From NCBI RefSeq assembly GCF_001613345.1, contig NZ_BDCE01000066.1, positions 50,366 to 114,365 on the forward strand: a stretch of 64,000 nt of DNA, written 5' to 3'. Below the pieces are notes generated by a model. That model made no database searches and was not told where the DNA came from. It was given only the letters and a program-made list of their open reading frames with translations. This document shows, one piece after another, positions 11,908 through 20,680 of the stretch (the first letter of the stretch is position 1; every line of letters begins with the position of its first letter). This DNA comes from Nocardia uniformis NBRC 13702 (lineage in GTDB: Bacteria; Actinomycetota; Actinomycetes; Mycobacteriales; Mycobacteriaceae). A program made the translations under genes and the position numbers.

Positions 11908-13353
11908 TCACGACTGCTCCCCACCGAGATCGACACCGAGGTCCGCGGCCGTGTCACGGCCGGTAGCGGCGAGTTGGCACAGCTGTTCGGGCCGCATGCC
12001 GGACTGCAGGGCGGTATCGAGGAGCTGGGCCATGGTGTGCTCGGGATCCGATGCCAGGGCCGCCCGCAGCGCGACTCCGGCGAGCGAACCGTCACCGCGC
12101 GCGTAGGCGCTATAGCCCAGGAGCGCGGCCGTTTCGGCACGATCCGGATCGGGCAGACAGCGGGTCAACCGCACCCACAGCGCTTCAGCGGCGATCGCGT
12201 GGTCGCCCGGGGCCAGCGCGAACATGACATCGCGCACCGCCGGATCCCGCAGCGCCACCGCCAGTTCCGCGAGCTCGGAGGCCTCGAGCTCCGCCCCGGA
12301 TTCCACATTGGCGATCTGCCACAGCACCTTTCGCAGTGCGGCGCGACTGTAGGAGCCCGATTCCCCGCGCCGTACCGCCGCCGCGAGCCGTTGCTGCGCC
12401 GCGGCCACCGCCGCATCGAATACCTGCGCCACCGCGGCGAGTTCGACGGCGTCCACCTCGACGACGGCGGTGAGTTCCTCCCGAGATCCGCGCACCGGGC
12501 GACCGTCGAGTACATGTCCGAGGGTGATCAGCGAGGCCGCCGGATCCGGTTGTGTGCCCGTTCGCCTCGGCTCCAGCAGGCTCCACCACATCAGCTCGGG
12601 CGCGATCCCCGCCACCGCCCACGCCCCCGCCAGCGGCACCGTCTCGGCAGCCAACCGCCGTTCGAGCGCCTCGACGAGTTCTCGATGCCGACGTCCGCGC
12701 ACACCCCGATGGTGTGCGGTCGGTGCGGTTGCCCGATCGTCGACGATCAGCGCGAGTACCGCGACGGCATTGTGCCGCACACAGATCCCCGCCACCCGCT
12801 CCACCACCTGCCCGGTTTCGATCCGCCCCGGACTATCGAAATCCAGCCGAGCCACCACATCGACCGCCGTCATACCCGCGACCCCCGGCGCCGCCCGCAA
12901 CACCGCCACCACCAGCGATCGCACGGGCGTGAACCCGAGCATGGCGGGCACGGCCACGATGAAACCACCCGGCTCATGCAGATGCTGTGGCCGCACGACC
13001 ACGGAATCCCCCGCCAGCGCATCGAATCCGGCTCCGGCCAATGGGTTACCGACAGGTGGCGGCGGCGCTGCGGCGCTGCGATCGGCCACACCGCGATCCG
13101 TGGCGCTCCGGGCCGCCGCACCGCCCGAGCCCCACGCGAGGCCGGGCGAAGGTTCGGGCCGCCCGCTGGCAGGCAGTTCGGGGGGCCCACCGGAATCGGA
13201 AGCGGACCCACCGCGAGGTGGGTGACCGCGATCGTTCGACAGCGCGCGGGCCCCGTAGCAGCCGGGGTCGGACGGCGCATGGCAACCACCGTGCCGGGTG
13301 AAGCCGAGCGCGGTGTCGGGTTGCGGGGGAATGGGTTCCGTGGGAGTCGTCAT
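11908..13353 (-). CDS. DUF4192 domain-containing protein
   Basis: A 481-residue cytoplasmic protein of unknown function. Residues 1-120 are low-complexity and rich in Pro, Gly, Ala and charged residues. The DUF4192 region then begins around LAGDSVVVRPQHLHEPGGF, followed by VAVPAMLGFTPVRSLVVAVL, and runs to the C terminus with WWSLLEP in the middle. The last 120 residues (PGDHAIAAEALWVRLTRCLP and onward) are helical and tetratricopeptide-like, as usual for the family. Starts at 13353 (MTTPTEPIPP) or 13377 are both possible; neither has a strong ribosome site. The long disordered N terminus is the odd feature. It is convergent with galE and divergent from the secreted-protein pair. Confidence 0.75.
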   Translation of the reverse strand: MTTPTEPIPPQPDTALGFTRHGGCHAPSDPGCYGARALSNDRGHPPRGGSASDSGGPPELPASGRPEPSPGLAWGSGGAAARSATDRGVADRSAAAPPPPVGNPLAGAGFDALAGDSVVVRPQHLHEPGGFIVAVPAMLGFTPVRSLVVAVLRAAPGVAGMTAVDVVARLDFDSPGRIETGQVVERVAGICVRHNAVAVLALIVDDRATAPTAHHRGVRGRRHRELVEALERRLAAETVPLAGAWAVAGIAPELMWWSLLEPRRTGTQPDPAASLITLGHVLDGRPVRGSREELTAVVEVDAVELAAVAQVFDAAVAAAQQRLAAAVRRGESGSYSRAALRKVLWQIANVESGAELEASELAELAVALRDPAVRDVMFALAPGDHAIAAEALWVRLTRCLPDPDRAETAALLGYSAYARGDGSLAGVALRAALASDPEHTMAQLLDTALQSGMRPEQLCQLAATGRDTAADLGVDLGGEQS

Positions 13354-13598
13354 GGCATCGAGAATGCGCGGTGGCATGGCCACTGCCGTAGGGCCGACCT
13401 GGGCTTTCACCAGGTGTGTGAGTAGCGAGTTCGGCTGTGGAGAGATCCGCCGCCGGACCGGTCGCCAGCCGTGGACCTGTCGGTGTCCCCTGCTATCGTC
13501 GCGCTCCGGCCAGCCGTGCGGGCACACCGTCGGCGACCCTCGGACACAATCTGAACCCACCGCGTTTCATTTCACCCGAATGGGCCCCGCCACGCTGT

Positions 13599-13636
13599 TA
13601 GAGTCCGGCTCGGCACCACCGACGGTGCCGGAAGGA
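13599..13636 (+). promoter_or_regulatory. Extended -10 promoter and 5'-terminal hairpin of the first secreted-protein gene
   Basis: TG-T-TAGAGT (-10 at 13599-13604) places the transcription start near 13611. There a 7-bp hairpin begins: CGGCACC at 13611-13617 pairs with GGTGCCG at 13624-13630 around loop ACCGAC. The ribosome site GGAAGGA directly overlaps its 3' edge. The next gene has the same arrangement with compensatory stem changes, which supports a functional mRNA structure such as 5' stabilisation or translation control. Confidence 0.55.
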
Positions 13637-13650
13637 AGTTCGTATCAGCA

Positions 13651-14073
13651 ATGAAGAGAAGTACATTCGGCGGCCTCGCGGTCACCGTGGCGGCCGCGGC
13701 CGCCCTGCCGGTGCTGCTCGCCCCGCCCGCCACGGCGGATGTCGAGACCATCCGCGTGGACGCGCGCGTCTCCGGCGAGACCTGCGGCAAGTCGGGTGGC
13801 TGCGTCATCCGGGTCAGAACGGTCGGTAAGAACCGTCTCGACGAGGTGGCCGTCACCGTGAACGGACAGATCGTGGGTTACGCCTGGCCGCAACAGGATC
13901 AGTGGGATGCCAACCGCGGCAGCGCCGAGGTCGTCTGGAACCCCAACGATTACGGCAGCTACCACATCACCGCCAAACAGGGCACCACCTCCGGCGTGCT
14001 CACCTGGGATATCAAGAGCCCGGGCGGAACCGGATCCTTCGGCGGGCTACTGCCTTCCGGATCAGCGGGCTGA
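13651..14073 (+). CDS. Secreted protein of unknown function (Nocardia-type, CX5C)
   Basis: 140 residues. A Sec signal peptide (1-29: MKRS, then an Ala/Leu-rich core ending PPATA) is followed by a mature domain of about 110 residues. The mature part holds Cys45 and Cys51 spaced CX5C (ETCGKSGGC), which can form a disulfide, and alternating beta-type segments (EVAVTVNGQIVGYAWP, SYHITAKQGTTSGVLTW) suggesting an Ig-like sandwich. The gene just downstream is a clear paralogue with the same Cys spacing and fold pattern. The protein is exported and soluble or wall-associated; no catalytic motif is seen. The start ATG lies 14 bases after GGAAGGA, a long spacing. I do not recognise a named family. Confidence 0.75.
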   Translation: MKRSTFGGLAVTVAAAAALPVLLAPPATADVETIRVDARVSGETCGKSGGCVIRVRTVGKNRLDEVAVTVNGQIVGYAWPQQDQWDANRGSAEVVWNPNDYGSYHITAKQGTTSGVLTWDIKSPGGTGSFGGLLPSGSAG

Positions 14074-14203
14074 TCCACGGCCGACCGGGAGTCGGGCCGG
14101 GCAGGGTCCCACTCCCCTACCCCCGCATGACCTGTTTATTATGTGCATACCGAATTATGTTGCAGCACTTAGGATTTCGACGCACACAACGGGTTATCGC
14201 TGC

Positions 14204-14240
14204 TACATTCCGCCCGACACCACCGCAGGTGTCGGAAGGA
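14204..14240 (+). promoter_or_regulatory. Promoter and 5'-terminal hairpin of the second secreted-protein gene
   Basis: TGC-TACATT (-10 at 14204-14209) predicts a start near 14216. CCGACACC (14214-14221) pairs with GGTGTCGG (14228-14235) around loop ACCGCA, overlapping the GGAAGGA ribosome site at 14234-14240. It is the counterpart of the element at 13611-13630. A C-G pair in one stem is A-T in the other, so the pairing, not only the sequence, is conserved. Confidence 0.55.
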
Positions 14241-14249
14241 ACAGTGACA

Positions 14250-14792
14250 ATGACGAGAACACACCACACACCCGTGGGAACGAGAGCGATTGCCGCGCTC
14301 ATCGCCGTGGCCGCCCCCGCGCTACTGGCCGCCCCCGCCGCCGCCGATATCAACGACCTCCGAGTGCTCGGCGCGACAGCTGGGCAGCAGTGCTCGATAT
14401 CGACGGGCTGCGCTATCCGCGCCACCCTCACCGACGATCGGACGACCCCCGTCGACTTCCTGGTGGACTACACCGCCATCGGCACCGCGACACCGATCCG
14501 AGACAGCACCGGAGCCATCTCCGCCACCCTCGAATGGCATCCGACCAGGGCGGGCACGTACACCGTCAGCGCTCGTCAGGGACAAAACATGTCCACCATC
14601 GTCTACACCGTGACACAGCACAGCTCCGGCTGTGGCTGGTTCCCCACCGGTTCGGGCACCGGTTCCGCCGGTAGCGGCTCGGCCGACTCCGGCTCGGCCG
14701 ACAGCGGCTCGGCAGGCAGTGGGTCGGCAGGTACGGGATCCGCGGGCAGCGGTTCGGCAGGCAGTGGGTCGGCTAGCGGTTCCGCCTGCTGA
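14250..14792 (+). CDS. Secreted CX5C protein with Gly/Ser-repeat tail (paralogue of upstream gene)
   Basis: 180 residues. A signal peptide (1-32, ending PAAA) precedes a CX5C domain with Cys48 and Cys54 (QQCSISTGCAIR) and a segment (SATLEWHPTRAGTYTVSARQ) that aligns with the upstream neighbour. After SSGCGWFPTG the last 45 residues are almost only Gly, Ser, Ala, Asp and Thr in GSAGSGSADSGSA-type repeats, ending in a single Cys. Such tails are flexible spacers; the terminal Cys is unusual and could cross-link. ATG at 14250 is 10 bases after GGAAGGA and is preferred to the GTG at 14244. Tandem duplication with the 13651 gene is inferred from sequence and shared leader. Confidence 0.72.
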   Translation: MTRTHHTPVGTRAIAALIAVAAPALLAAPAAADINDLRVLGATAGQQCSISTGCAIRATLTDDRTTPVDFLVDYTAIGTATPIRDSTGAISATLEWHPTRAGTYTVSARQGQNMSTIVYTVTQHSSGCGWFPTGSGTGSAGSGSADSGSADSGSAGSGSAGTGSAGSGSAGSGSASGSAC

Positions 14793-14804
14793 TTCGGTTG
14801 TCCG

Positions 14805-14831
14805 GGAGCCGGATCGGGCAGGACCGGCTCC
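14805..14831. terminator. Hairpin between convergent secreted-protein and lipoprotein genes
   Basis: GGAGCCGG (14805-14812) pairs with CCGGCTCC (14824-14831) around an 11-base loop in the 54-base gap between two convergent genes. Confidence 0.6.
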
Positions 14832-14846
14832 TCCCACCGGGCGCGG

Positions 14847-15578
14847 TCAGCCCTTGCGCACCTTGCTCAACGCGGTGGTGAACAGTGAATCGAGAGCTTC
14901 GCCATCGGGGCGCTCGTCACCGAAAGACATGTAGGTGACATTGATTCGCACATCACCGACCTGACCCAGCAGGGTCTGCATGGTGCGGGTGAGTCCCGCG
15001 CCACTCGTTTCGGAGCGAACCGTGCGACGCAGCGCCACGGTCTCGTCCGCGTCCAGTGGCGGTGGCGGCAGGATTTCGGTGGTGACCGTCGCGCTGGTGC
15101 CGCTGTGTGTGACGCGCACCGTCCCGCAGCGTTCGACTTGCTCCTGCAGGGTGGTGAGCGTCTGATCGGTGCGCACGAGTTCGACGGTCATGGTGGCGCG
15201 GGTGCTGTTATCGGTGCCGACCGCGACGGCGGGGTCGGAGACGGGAGCCGACGGCGCACAGTCGCCGGGATCGACCTGGGATCCGGGCAGGATGCCGTCG
15301 AGATCGCGGGCGGCCTGTCCGGCCGCATCCGGTGACAGCGAGACGGCCGCGTAGGGCGACGGAAATTGTGACGGATTCGGCAGCAGCCGAGTCAGTTCCG
15401 ATTCGGGCCGGCCGGTAGTCGGCACATGACCATGTGACGCGCTGGGGTGACCCGATACCGTCGTTCCGCAAGCGGTGAGCACACAGCCGAGTAGGACAAT
15501 TGCGAGAACTGAGGGTTTACGGCGCTGATTTCCACCTACGGGGGGCTGCCGCCGACCCGACGAATCCGGCACGATCAC
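14847..15578 (-). CDS. Putative lipoprotein, possible DUF5642/PknH-sensor-like extracellular domain
   Basis: 243 residues. A basic N terminus and hydrophobic segment end in the lipobox LTAC with Cys37, giving a diacylated protein anchored to the outside of the membrane. The exported part has a Ser/Pro linker and then about 180 residues including PNPSQFPSPYAAVSL, Cys residues in DPGDCAPS and ERCGTVRV (probably a disulfide), and an amphipathic C terminus. The pattern resembles the extracellular sensor-like lipoproteins common in Mycobacterium and Nocardia; function is not known. The GTG at 15578 is used as start, with a GTG two codons later possible. It is divergent from the PAC2 gene. Confidence 0.65.
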   Translation of the reverse strand: MIVPDSSGRRQPPVGGNQRRKPSVLAIVLLGCVLTACGTTVSGHPSASHGHVPTTGRPESELTRLLPNPSQFPSPYAAVSLSPDAAGQAARDLDGILPGSQVDPGDCAPSAPVSDPAVAVGTDNSTRATMTVELVRTDQTLTTLQEQVERCGTVRVTHSGTSATVTTEILPPPPLDADETVALRRTVRSETSGAGLTRTMQTLLGQVGDVRINVTYMSFGDERPDGEALDSLFTTALSKVRKG

Positions 15579-15844
15579 CCGTCCACTATGCCGAATATCC
15601 GCTGTTCATCCGGGATGCCACGCCGGGAATCGGCCGCGCAGCAAACCTGGGGGAATGCGCCTCACCGTTGGGCGTGTTGCACGAGCGGTAGCGGGCATCC
15701 CACCCAGGGGGCACATACCCGCAACGCCATGAGGGACAATGTGGATGGTCCCAGTACTGCCCGTCAGGCGAATGAACCGCGGCAGGCGTGCCGCCGAGTT
15801 CCGCCGGACCGTGCCGGTGGAGACCATGCAGGAAGGAGTACGCG

Positions 15845-16798
15845 ATGGACGATAAGTCGAATATGTACGAGTTGGAGTTCCCTGCGCCACAGTTGTCCTC
15901 CGCTGATGGCGCAGGTCCGGTGCTGGTACACGGACTGGAGGGGTTCACCGACGCCGGTCACGCCGTCCGCCTGGCCACCACCCATTTGCGGGAGAGCCTG
16001 GAGGCGGAACTCGTCGCCTCGTTCGATATGGACGAGCTGCTCGACTACCGCTCGCGTCGCCCGCTCATGATGTTCAAGACCGATCACTTCTCGGATTACA
16101 CCGAGCCGGAACTGAATCTATGGGCGCTCAAGGACACTCAGGGCACCCCGTTCCTGCTGCTCGCCGGACTCGAACCGGATCTGCGCTGGGAAAAGTTCGT
16201 GGCCGCGGTGCGCCTGCTCTCCGAACAGCTGGGCGTGCGCCGGACCATTGGCCTGAGCGCGATCCCCATGGCGATCCCGCATACCCGACCGCTCGGGATG
16301 ACCGCGCACGCCAGTGACCGCGATCTGATCGGCGACAACCAGCGGTGGCCAGGTGAGCTGCAGGTTCCGGCGAGCGCGTCCTCGCTGCTGGAATACCGAA
16401 TGGCTCAGCACGGACACGAATCGGTCGGTTTCTCGGTGCATGTGCCGCACTACCTGACCCAGACCGCCTACCCGGAAGCCGCGCAGACGCTGCTCGAGAG
16501 TGTCGCCGAGAACGCGGGCCTGGAACTGCCGCTGGCAGCACTGGGCGAGGCCGCGGCGCGGGTGCGAGAGCAGGTCAACGAGCACATCTCCGGTAACTCC
16601 GAGGTGGAGACGGTCGTCGAGGCGCTCGAGCGGCAGTACGACAGTTTCGTCACCGCACAGGAACGGCAATCGAGTCTGCTCGCCAGCGAGAACGAATTGC
16701 CGACCGGCGATGAGCTGGGCGCGGAGTTCGAACGCTTCCTGGCCGAGCAGTCCGGGTTCAGCGAGGGCGACGCGACCGACGGCGGCGACCGCCCGTAG
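15845..16798 (+). CDS. PAC2 family protein (proteasome-assembly-chaperone fold), Rv2714-like
   Basis: 317 residues. The PAC2 fold begins at once (PAPQLSSADGAGPVLVHGLEGFTDAGHA). Conserved segments LVASFDMDELLDYRSRRP and LLAGLEPDLRWEKF follow, and then SAIPMAIPHTRPLGMTAHA. The last 70 residues form an acidic coiled-coil-like tail. Mycobacterial Rv2714, found close to sigB/ideR, is the nearest known family member; structures exist but no function has been settled. PAC2 proteins assist eukaryotic proteasome assembly, but the bacterial role is open. ATG at 15845 is set by GGAAGGA eight bases before it; longer in-frame starts lack a site. The helicase gene follows after 42 bases. Confidence 0.85.
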   Translation: MDDKSNMYELEFPAPQLSSADGAGPVLVHGLEGFTDAGHAVRLATTHLRESLEAELVASFDMDELLDYRSRRPLMMFKTDHFSDYTEPELNLWALKDTQGTPFLLLAGLEPDLRWEKFVAAVRLLSEQLGVRRTIGLSAIPMAIPHTRPLGMTAHASDRDLIGDNQRWPGELQVPASASSLLEYRMAQHGHESVGFSVHVPHYLTQTAYPEAAQTLLESVAENAGLELPLAALGEAAARVREQVNEHISGNSEVETVVEALERQYDSFVTAQERQSSLLASENELPTGDELGAEFERFLAEQSGFSEGDATDGGDRP

Positions 16799-16840
16799 CG
16801 CGGGGACGGCGGCGGCGGGTCCCGACCCACGAAGGCCGCC

Positions 16841-19393
16841 GTGGGCACAGCGGTAGGAGACGCTCCCAGTAACGTGGTGGCCGTGCAGCTATCCGAACTC
16901 GTCCCCGACCAGGCCGTACCCGATGTGGACCCGGATTGGCTGTACGAAACCTTCGCCGAATGGACTCTCGATCAGGGCCTGACGCTGTACCCGGCGCAGG
17001 AAGAGGCGCTGCTCGAACTGTTCACCGGCGCGAATGTGATTCTGGCCACCCCCACCGGATCCGGTAAGTCCATGGTCGCGATCGGCGCGCATTTCGCGGC
17101 GCTCAACCGCGGTCAGCGCAGCTACTACACCGCGCCGATCAAAGCCCTGGTCAGCGAGAAGTTCTTCGCCCTGTGCGAGGTATTCGGCGCGGACAAGGTC
17201 GGCATGGTCACCGGTGACGCTGCGGTGAACCCGGATGCGCCGATCATTTGCGCGACCGCGGAGATCCTGGCCAACCTGGCACTGCGCGAGGGCGCCGCCG
17301 CCGCGGTGGGTCAGGTCATCATGGACGAATTCCACTACTACTCCGATCCGGATCGCGGGTGGGCGTGGCAGGTGCCGCTCATCGAACTGCCGGACGTCCA
17401 ATTCCTGCTCATGTCGGCCACTCTCGGTGAGGTCGACTTCTTCGCCGAGGATCTGAAGCGCCGCACCGGTCGCGATACCGCCATTGTGTCCGGCTCGGAA
17501 CGCCCGGTGCCGCTGAGCTTTTCCTATGTGCGCACGCCCATTACCGAAACGCTCGAGGATCTGGTCACCACCAGCCTCGCCCCGGTCTACGTCGTGCACT
17601 TCACACAGGCGTCCGCCATCGAGCGGGCGCAGGCGCTGATGAGCGTCAATTTCGCCTCCAAGGCCGAGAAGGACGCGATCGCCGAGGGGATCGGCGACTT
17701 CCGCTTCGCCACCGGGTTCGGAAAAACCCTGTCGCGCTTCATTCGCCACGGTATCGGCGTCCATCACGCGGGCATGCTGCCCAAGTACCGCCGCCTGGTC
17801 GAAAAGCTCGCCCAGGACGGTCTGCTCAAAGTGGTCTGCGGCACCGACACCCTCGGCGTCGGTATCAATGTGCCGATTCGCACCGTGCTGCTGACCGGAC
17901 TCACCAAATACGACGGGGTGCGCACCCGCCGCCTCAATGCCCGTGAATTCCACCAGATTTCGGGCCGCGCGGGCCGTGCGGGCTACGACACCATGGGCAC
18001 CGTGGTGGTGCAGGCCCCCGAGCACGAGGTGGAGAATGCCCGGCTCATCGCCCGGGCCGGTGATGATCCGAAGAAGCTCAAGAAGGTTCAGAAGCGTAAG
18101 CCTCCTGAGGGTTTCGTCTCCTGGTCCGAGGAGACCTTCGACCGGCTCGTCGGCGCGACCCCCGAACCGATGATGTCGCGCTTCACTGTCACCAACTCCA
18201 TGCTGCTCAATGTCATCGCGCGCAAGGGCAATTGCTTCGACGCCATGCGTCATCTGCTGGAGGAGAACCACGAGCCGCGTCCGGCGCAGCGCAAACACAT
18301 CCTGCGTGCCATCCGGCTCTACCGCGCACTGCGCGGCGCGGGTGTGGTGCAGCAGCTCGACGAACCCGACGAGTTCGGTCGCCGCGCCCGTCTCACCGTC
18401 GATCTGCAACGCGATTTCGCCCTCGACCAGCCGCTGTCGCCGTTCGCGCTGGCTACCTTCGAACTCCTCGACAAGGAGTCACCCACCTACACCCTCGACC
18501 TCATCTCGCTGCTCGAGGCGACCCTCGAGGATCCGCGCCAGCTGCTCATGGCCCAGCAGCACAAGGCGCGCGGTGCGGCGGTCGCGGAGATGAAGGCCGA
18601 CGGCATCGAATACGAGGAGCGAATGGAGCTCCTCGAGGAGGTCACCTGGCCCAAACCGCTCGCCGAGGAACTCATCTACCCCGCGTTCGAGACCTATAAG
18701 GGCGGGCATCCGTGGGTGTCGGAATTCGAGCCCTCCCCCAAATCGGTGGTGCGCGAGATGATCGAACGCTCGCTCACCTTCGCGGAACTGGTATCGAACT
18801 ACGAGCTGGCCCGCTCCGAGGGCGTGGTGCTGCGCTACCTCGCCGACGCCTATCGCGCGCTGCGCCGGACGGTGCCCGACCAGGCCCGCACCGAGGAGCT
18901 CGACGACATCACCGAATGGCTGGGCGAACTCGTGCGCGGAGTCGACTCCAGCCTGCTCGACGAATGGGAGCAGCTCACCAATCCGGGCGCGGAAGCCGAT
19001 ACCGAGGAGGTGGCGTTCGGGGCCGACGTGCCGCGCCCCATCTCCGCCAATGAGCGTTCCTTCCGGGTGCTGGTCCGCAATGCCATGTTCCGCCGCATCG
19101 AAATGGCGGCCCTGCGCCGCTGGAATGCCCTCGACGAGCTGGACGACGGCCTGGATTGGGAGGCCGAGCTCGAGCCGTACTACGCCGAATACACCGAGAT
19201 CGGCACCGGTCCCAACGCGCGCGGGCCGAAGCTCTTCCAGATCGAGCAACGCCCTGGCTTCTGGCATGTCCGTCAGGTTCTCGACGATCCGGCCGGTGAC
19301 CACGGCTGGTCACTCGACGCCATTGTGGATCTGGCGGAGTCCGATGCCGCAGGTGAAGTGGTGTTCGACGAGGTCACGGTGGCCGCGGGCTGA
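16841..19393 (+). CDS. Ski2-like DEAD/DEAH-box helicase with DUF3516
   Basis: About 850 residues; an ATP-dependent nucleic-acid helicase. Motif I is ATPTGSGKS, motif II is DEFH (MDEFHYYSDPDRG), motif III is MSATLGE, and motif VI is HQISGRAGRAGYD. HHAGMLPKYRRLVEKLAQDG lies in the second RecA domain. The C-terminal half (about 500-850) is the DUF3516 module found in actinobacterial members, probably a winged-helix and helical-bundle clamp as in Ski2/Mtr4. It is shorter than mycobacterial HelY (906 residues) and is a distinct relative. An RNA or DNA substrate cannot be chosen from sequence. The GTG at 16841 is the longest start; GTG codons at 16874, 16877 and 16883 are alternatives. It is likely co-transcribed with the PAC2 gene. 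Confidence 0.9.
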   Translation: MGTAVGDAPSNVVAVQLSELVPDQAVPDVDPDWLYETFAEWTLDQGLTLYPAQEEALLELFTGANVILATPTGSGKSMVAIGAHFAALNRGQRSYYTAPIKALVSEKFFALCEVFGADKVGMVTGDAAVNPDAPIICATAEILANLALREGAAAAVGQVIMDEFHYYSDPDRGWAWQVPLIELPDVQFLLMSATLGEVDFFAEDLKRRTGRDTAIVSGSERPVPLSFSYVRTPITETLEDLVTTSLAPVYVVHFTQASAIERAQALMSVNFASKAEKDAIAEGIGDFRFATGFGKTLSRFIRHGIGVHHAGMLPKYRRLVEKLAQDGLLKVVCGTDTLGVGINVPIRTVLLTGLTKYDGVRTRRLNAREFHQISGRAGRAGYDTMGTVVVQAPEHEVENARLIARAGDDPKKLKKVQKRKPPEGFVSWSEETFDRLVGATPEPMMSRFTVTNSMLLNVIARKGNCFDAMRHLLEENHEPRPAQRKHILRAIRLYRALRGAGVVQQLDEPDEFGRRARLTVDLQRDFALDQPLSPFALATFELLDKESPTYTLDLISLLEATLEDPRQLLMAQQHKARGAAVAEMKADGIEYEERMELLEEVTWPKPLAEELIYPAFETYKGGHPWVSEFEPSPKSVVREMIERSLTFAELVSNYELARSEGVVLRYLADAYRALRRTVPDQARTEELDDITEWLGELVRGVDSSLLDEWEQLTNPGAEADTEEVAFGADVPRPISANERSFRVLVRNAMFRRIEMAALRRWNALDELDDGLDWEAELEPYYAEYTEIGTGPNARGPKLFQIEQRPGFWHVRQVLDDPAGDHGWSLDAIVDLAESDAAGEVVFDEVTVAAG

Positions 19394-19420
19394 TCGGCGT
19401 CACACTCTCGTAAGGTGCCG

Positions 19421-19447
19421 CGCCGGGTTCGATATCCGAATCCGGCG
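19421..19447 (+). terminator. Terminator after the helicase gene
   Basis: CGCCGGGTTCG (19421-19431) pairs with CGAATCCGGCG (19437-19447) over 11 bp with one G-U pair and a 5-base loop. GTTAAGG follows the stem. It separates the helicase from the polyamine operon. Confidence 0.65.
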
Positions 19448-19564
19448 TTAAGGTGACGTAGTCGATCCGCCGCCAGTTCGTTTCTCGAGGCAGACCGCTG
19501 CTATTCTCGCGCACTGTTGCCCAAATGCGCCTCGCAGCCTCGGACCACGGAGAGTTCCCTTAGA

Positions 19565-20680
19565 TTGACAGATTCAAACACGCCCGAGTCGCCTTGTCTC
19601 GTCATTGATCTGGACAAGGTGCGCGCGAACTACCGCGCCCTGCATGCCGCCCTCCCGACGGCGCGCATCCGCTTCGCCGTCAAGGCCAGTCCCGTGCCGG
19701 AGATCATTCGGCTACTGAACGACGAGGGCGCTGAGTTCGACGTCGCCAGTATCGGCGAGATCGAGCTGGCGCTGGCGCAGGGCGTCGACCCGGCCGTCAT
19801 GTGCTACGGGAATCCGATCAAGAAGTCCGCGCATATCGCCGCCGCCTACGCGGCCGGGGTACGCCGGTACGCCTTCGATACCGAGGACGATCTGGCTCGC
19901 ATCGCCGAGTACGCCCCGGGTTCGGAGGTGGAGTGCCGATTCCTGGCGTCGGCGCCGCAGTCGCAGACGCCGTTCGGCACCAAATTCGGCTGCGCGCCGG
20001 GTGAGGCCGTGCACCTGCTGGTGCGCGCCCGCGATCTGGGTCTGACCGTGGTGGGCCCGTACTTCCATGTGGGTTCGCAGCAGCTCGATCCGAGCGCGTG
20101 GCGTATCGGGATCGAGCAGGCCGCAGCCATCGCGGAAGCCCTTGCGGTCAAGGATATTCCGGTGTCATCGGTGAATATCGGTGGCGGACTCCCGATTTCG
20201 TATGTCGATCCGGCTCCGGGGTTGTCCGAACTCGGTTCCGTGATTGCCGCGGCCGCGGCGCAACATCTCCCCGAACACACCGATCTGGTGGTGGAACCCG
20301 GTCGCGCCCTGGTGGGCAATACCGGCGTGATCCACGCCGAAGTGGTGAATGTTCGTGTCGCGCCGGATGGTCGGCGCTGGGTATACCTCGATATCGGCCG
20401 CTACAACGGTATGGCCGAGACCGAGAACGAGTACATCGCCTACCGCCTGCGAACCGATCGGGACGGTGATCCGATGGCTGAAGCGGTGGTCGCCGGACCA
20501 ACCTGCGATGGCGACGATGTACTGTATCAACGCACGCGTGTCCTCCTTCCGACCACGTTGCGAGCCGGTGATCCCGTTCGGATCCTCGATACCGGCGCCT
20601 ATACGGCGAGCTATTCGTCAGTGTCCTTCAACGGTTTTCCGCCTTTGACTGTTCATGTCATCGGCGCTGAGCGAGAGTGA
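19565..20680 (+). CDS. PLP-dependent ornithine/lysine decarboxylase (alanine-racemase fold)
   Basis: This 371-residue type III PLP decarboxylase probably makes putrescine or cadaverine. The lysine binding PLP is in FAVKASP near the N terminus. HVGSQ, the phosphate-binding NIGGGLPISY and VEPGRALVG follow, and GPTCDGDDVL contributes the Cys-Asp pair of the partner subunit. Asp after that Cys is the ornithine/lysine-decarboxylase pattern; diaminopimelate decarboxylases have Glu there. Start: TTG at 19565 lies 9 bases after GGAGAG and gives LTDSNTPESP; longer frames lack a ribosome site. Its stop overlaps the next gene in GTGA, so diamine formation and aminopropylation are translationally coupled. 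Ornithine versus lysine preference is unproven. Confidence 0.85.
   Translation: MTDSNTPESPCLVIDLDKVRANYRALHAALPTARIRFAVKASPVPEIIRLLNDEGAEFDVASIGEIELALAQGVDPAVMCYGNPIKKSAHIAAAYAAGVRRYAFDTEDDLARIAEYAPGSEVECRFLASAPQSQTPFGTKFGCAPGEAVHLLVRARDLGLTVVGPYFHVGSQQLDPSAWRIGIEQAAAIAEALAVKDIPVSSVNIGGGLPISYVDPAPGLSELGSVIAAAAAQHLPEHTDLVVEPGRALVGNTGVIHAEVVNVRVAPDGRRWVYLDIGRYNGMAETENEYIAYRLRTDRDGDPMAEAVVAGPTCDGDDVLYQRTRVLLPTTLRAGDPVRILDTGAYTASYSSVSFNGFPPLTVHVIGAERE

Noticed and set aside
9869..11911. Upstream extension of the acuC frame to a 1093-residue protein
   Set aside because: It is antisense to ideR and galE, both certain genes; the extension has no domain similarity and reflects high-GC codon bias.
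11974..13425. Plus-strand open frame of 483 residues
   Set aside because: Antisense to the DUF4192 gene, His/Arg-rich, no domains.
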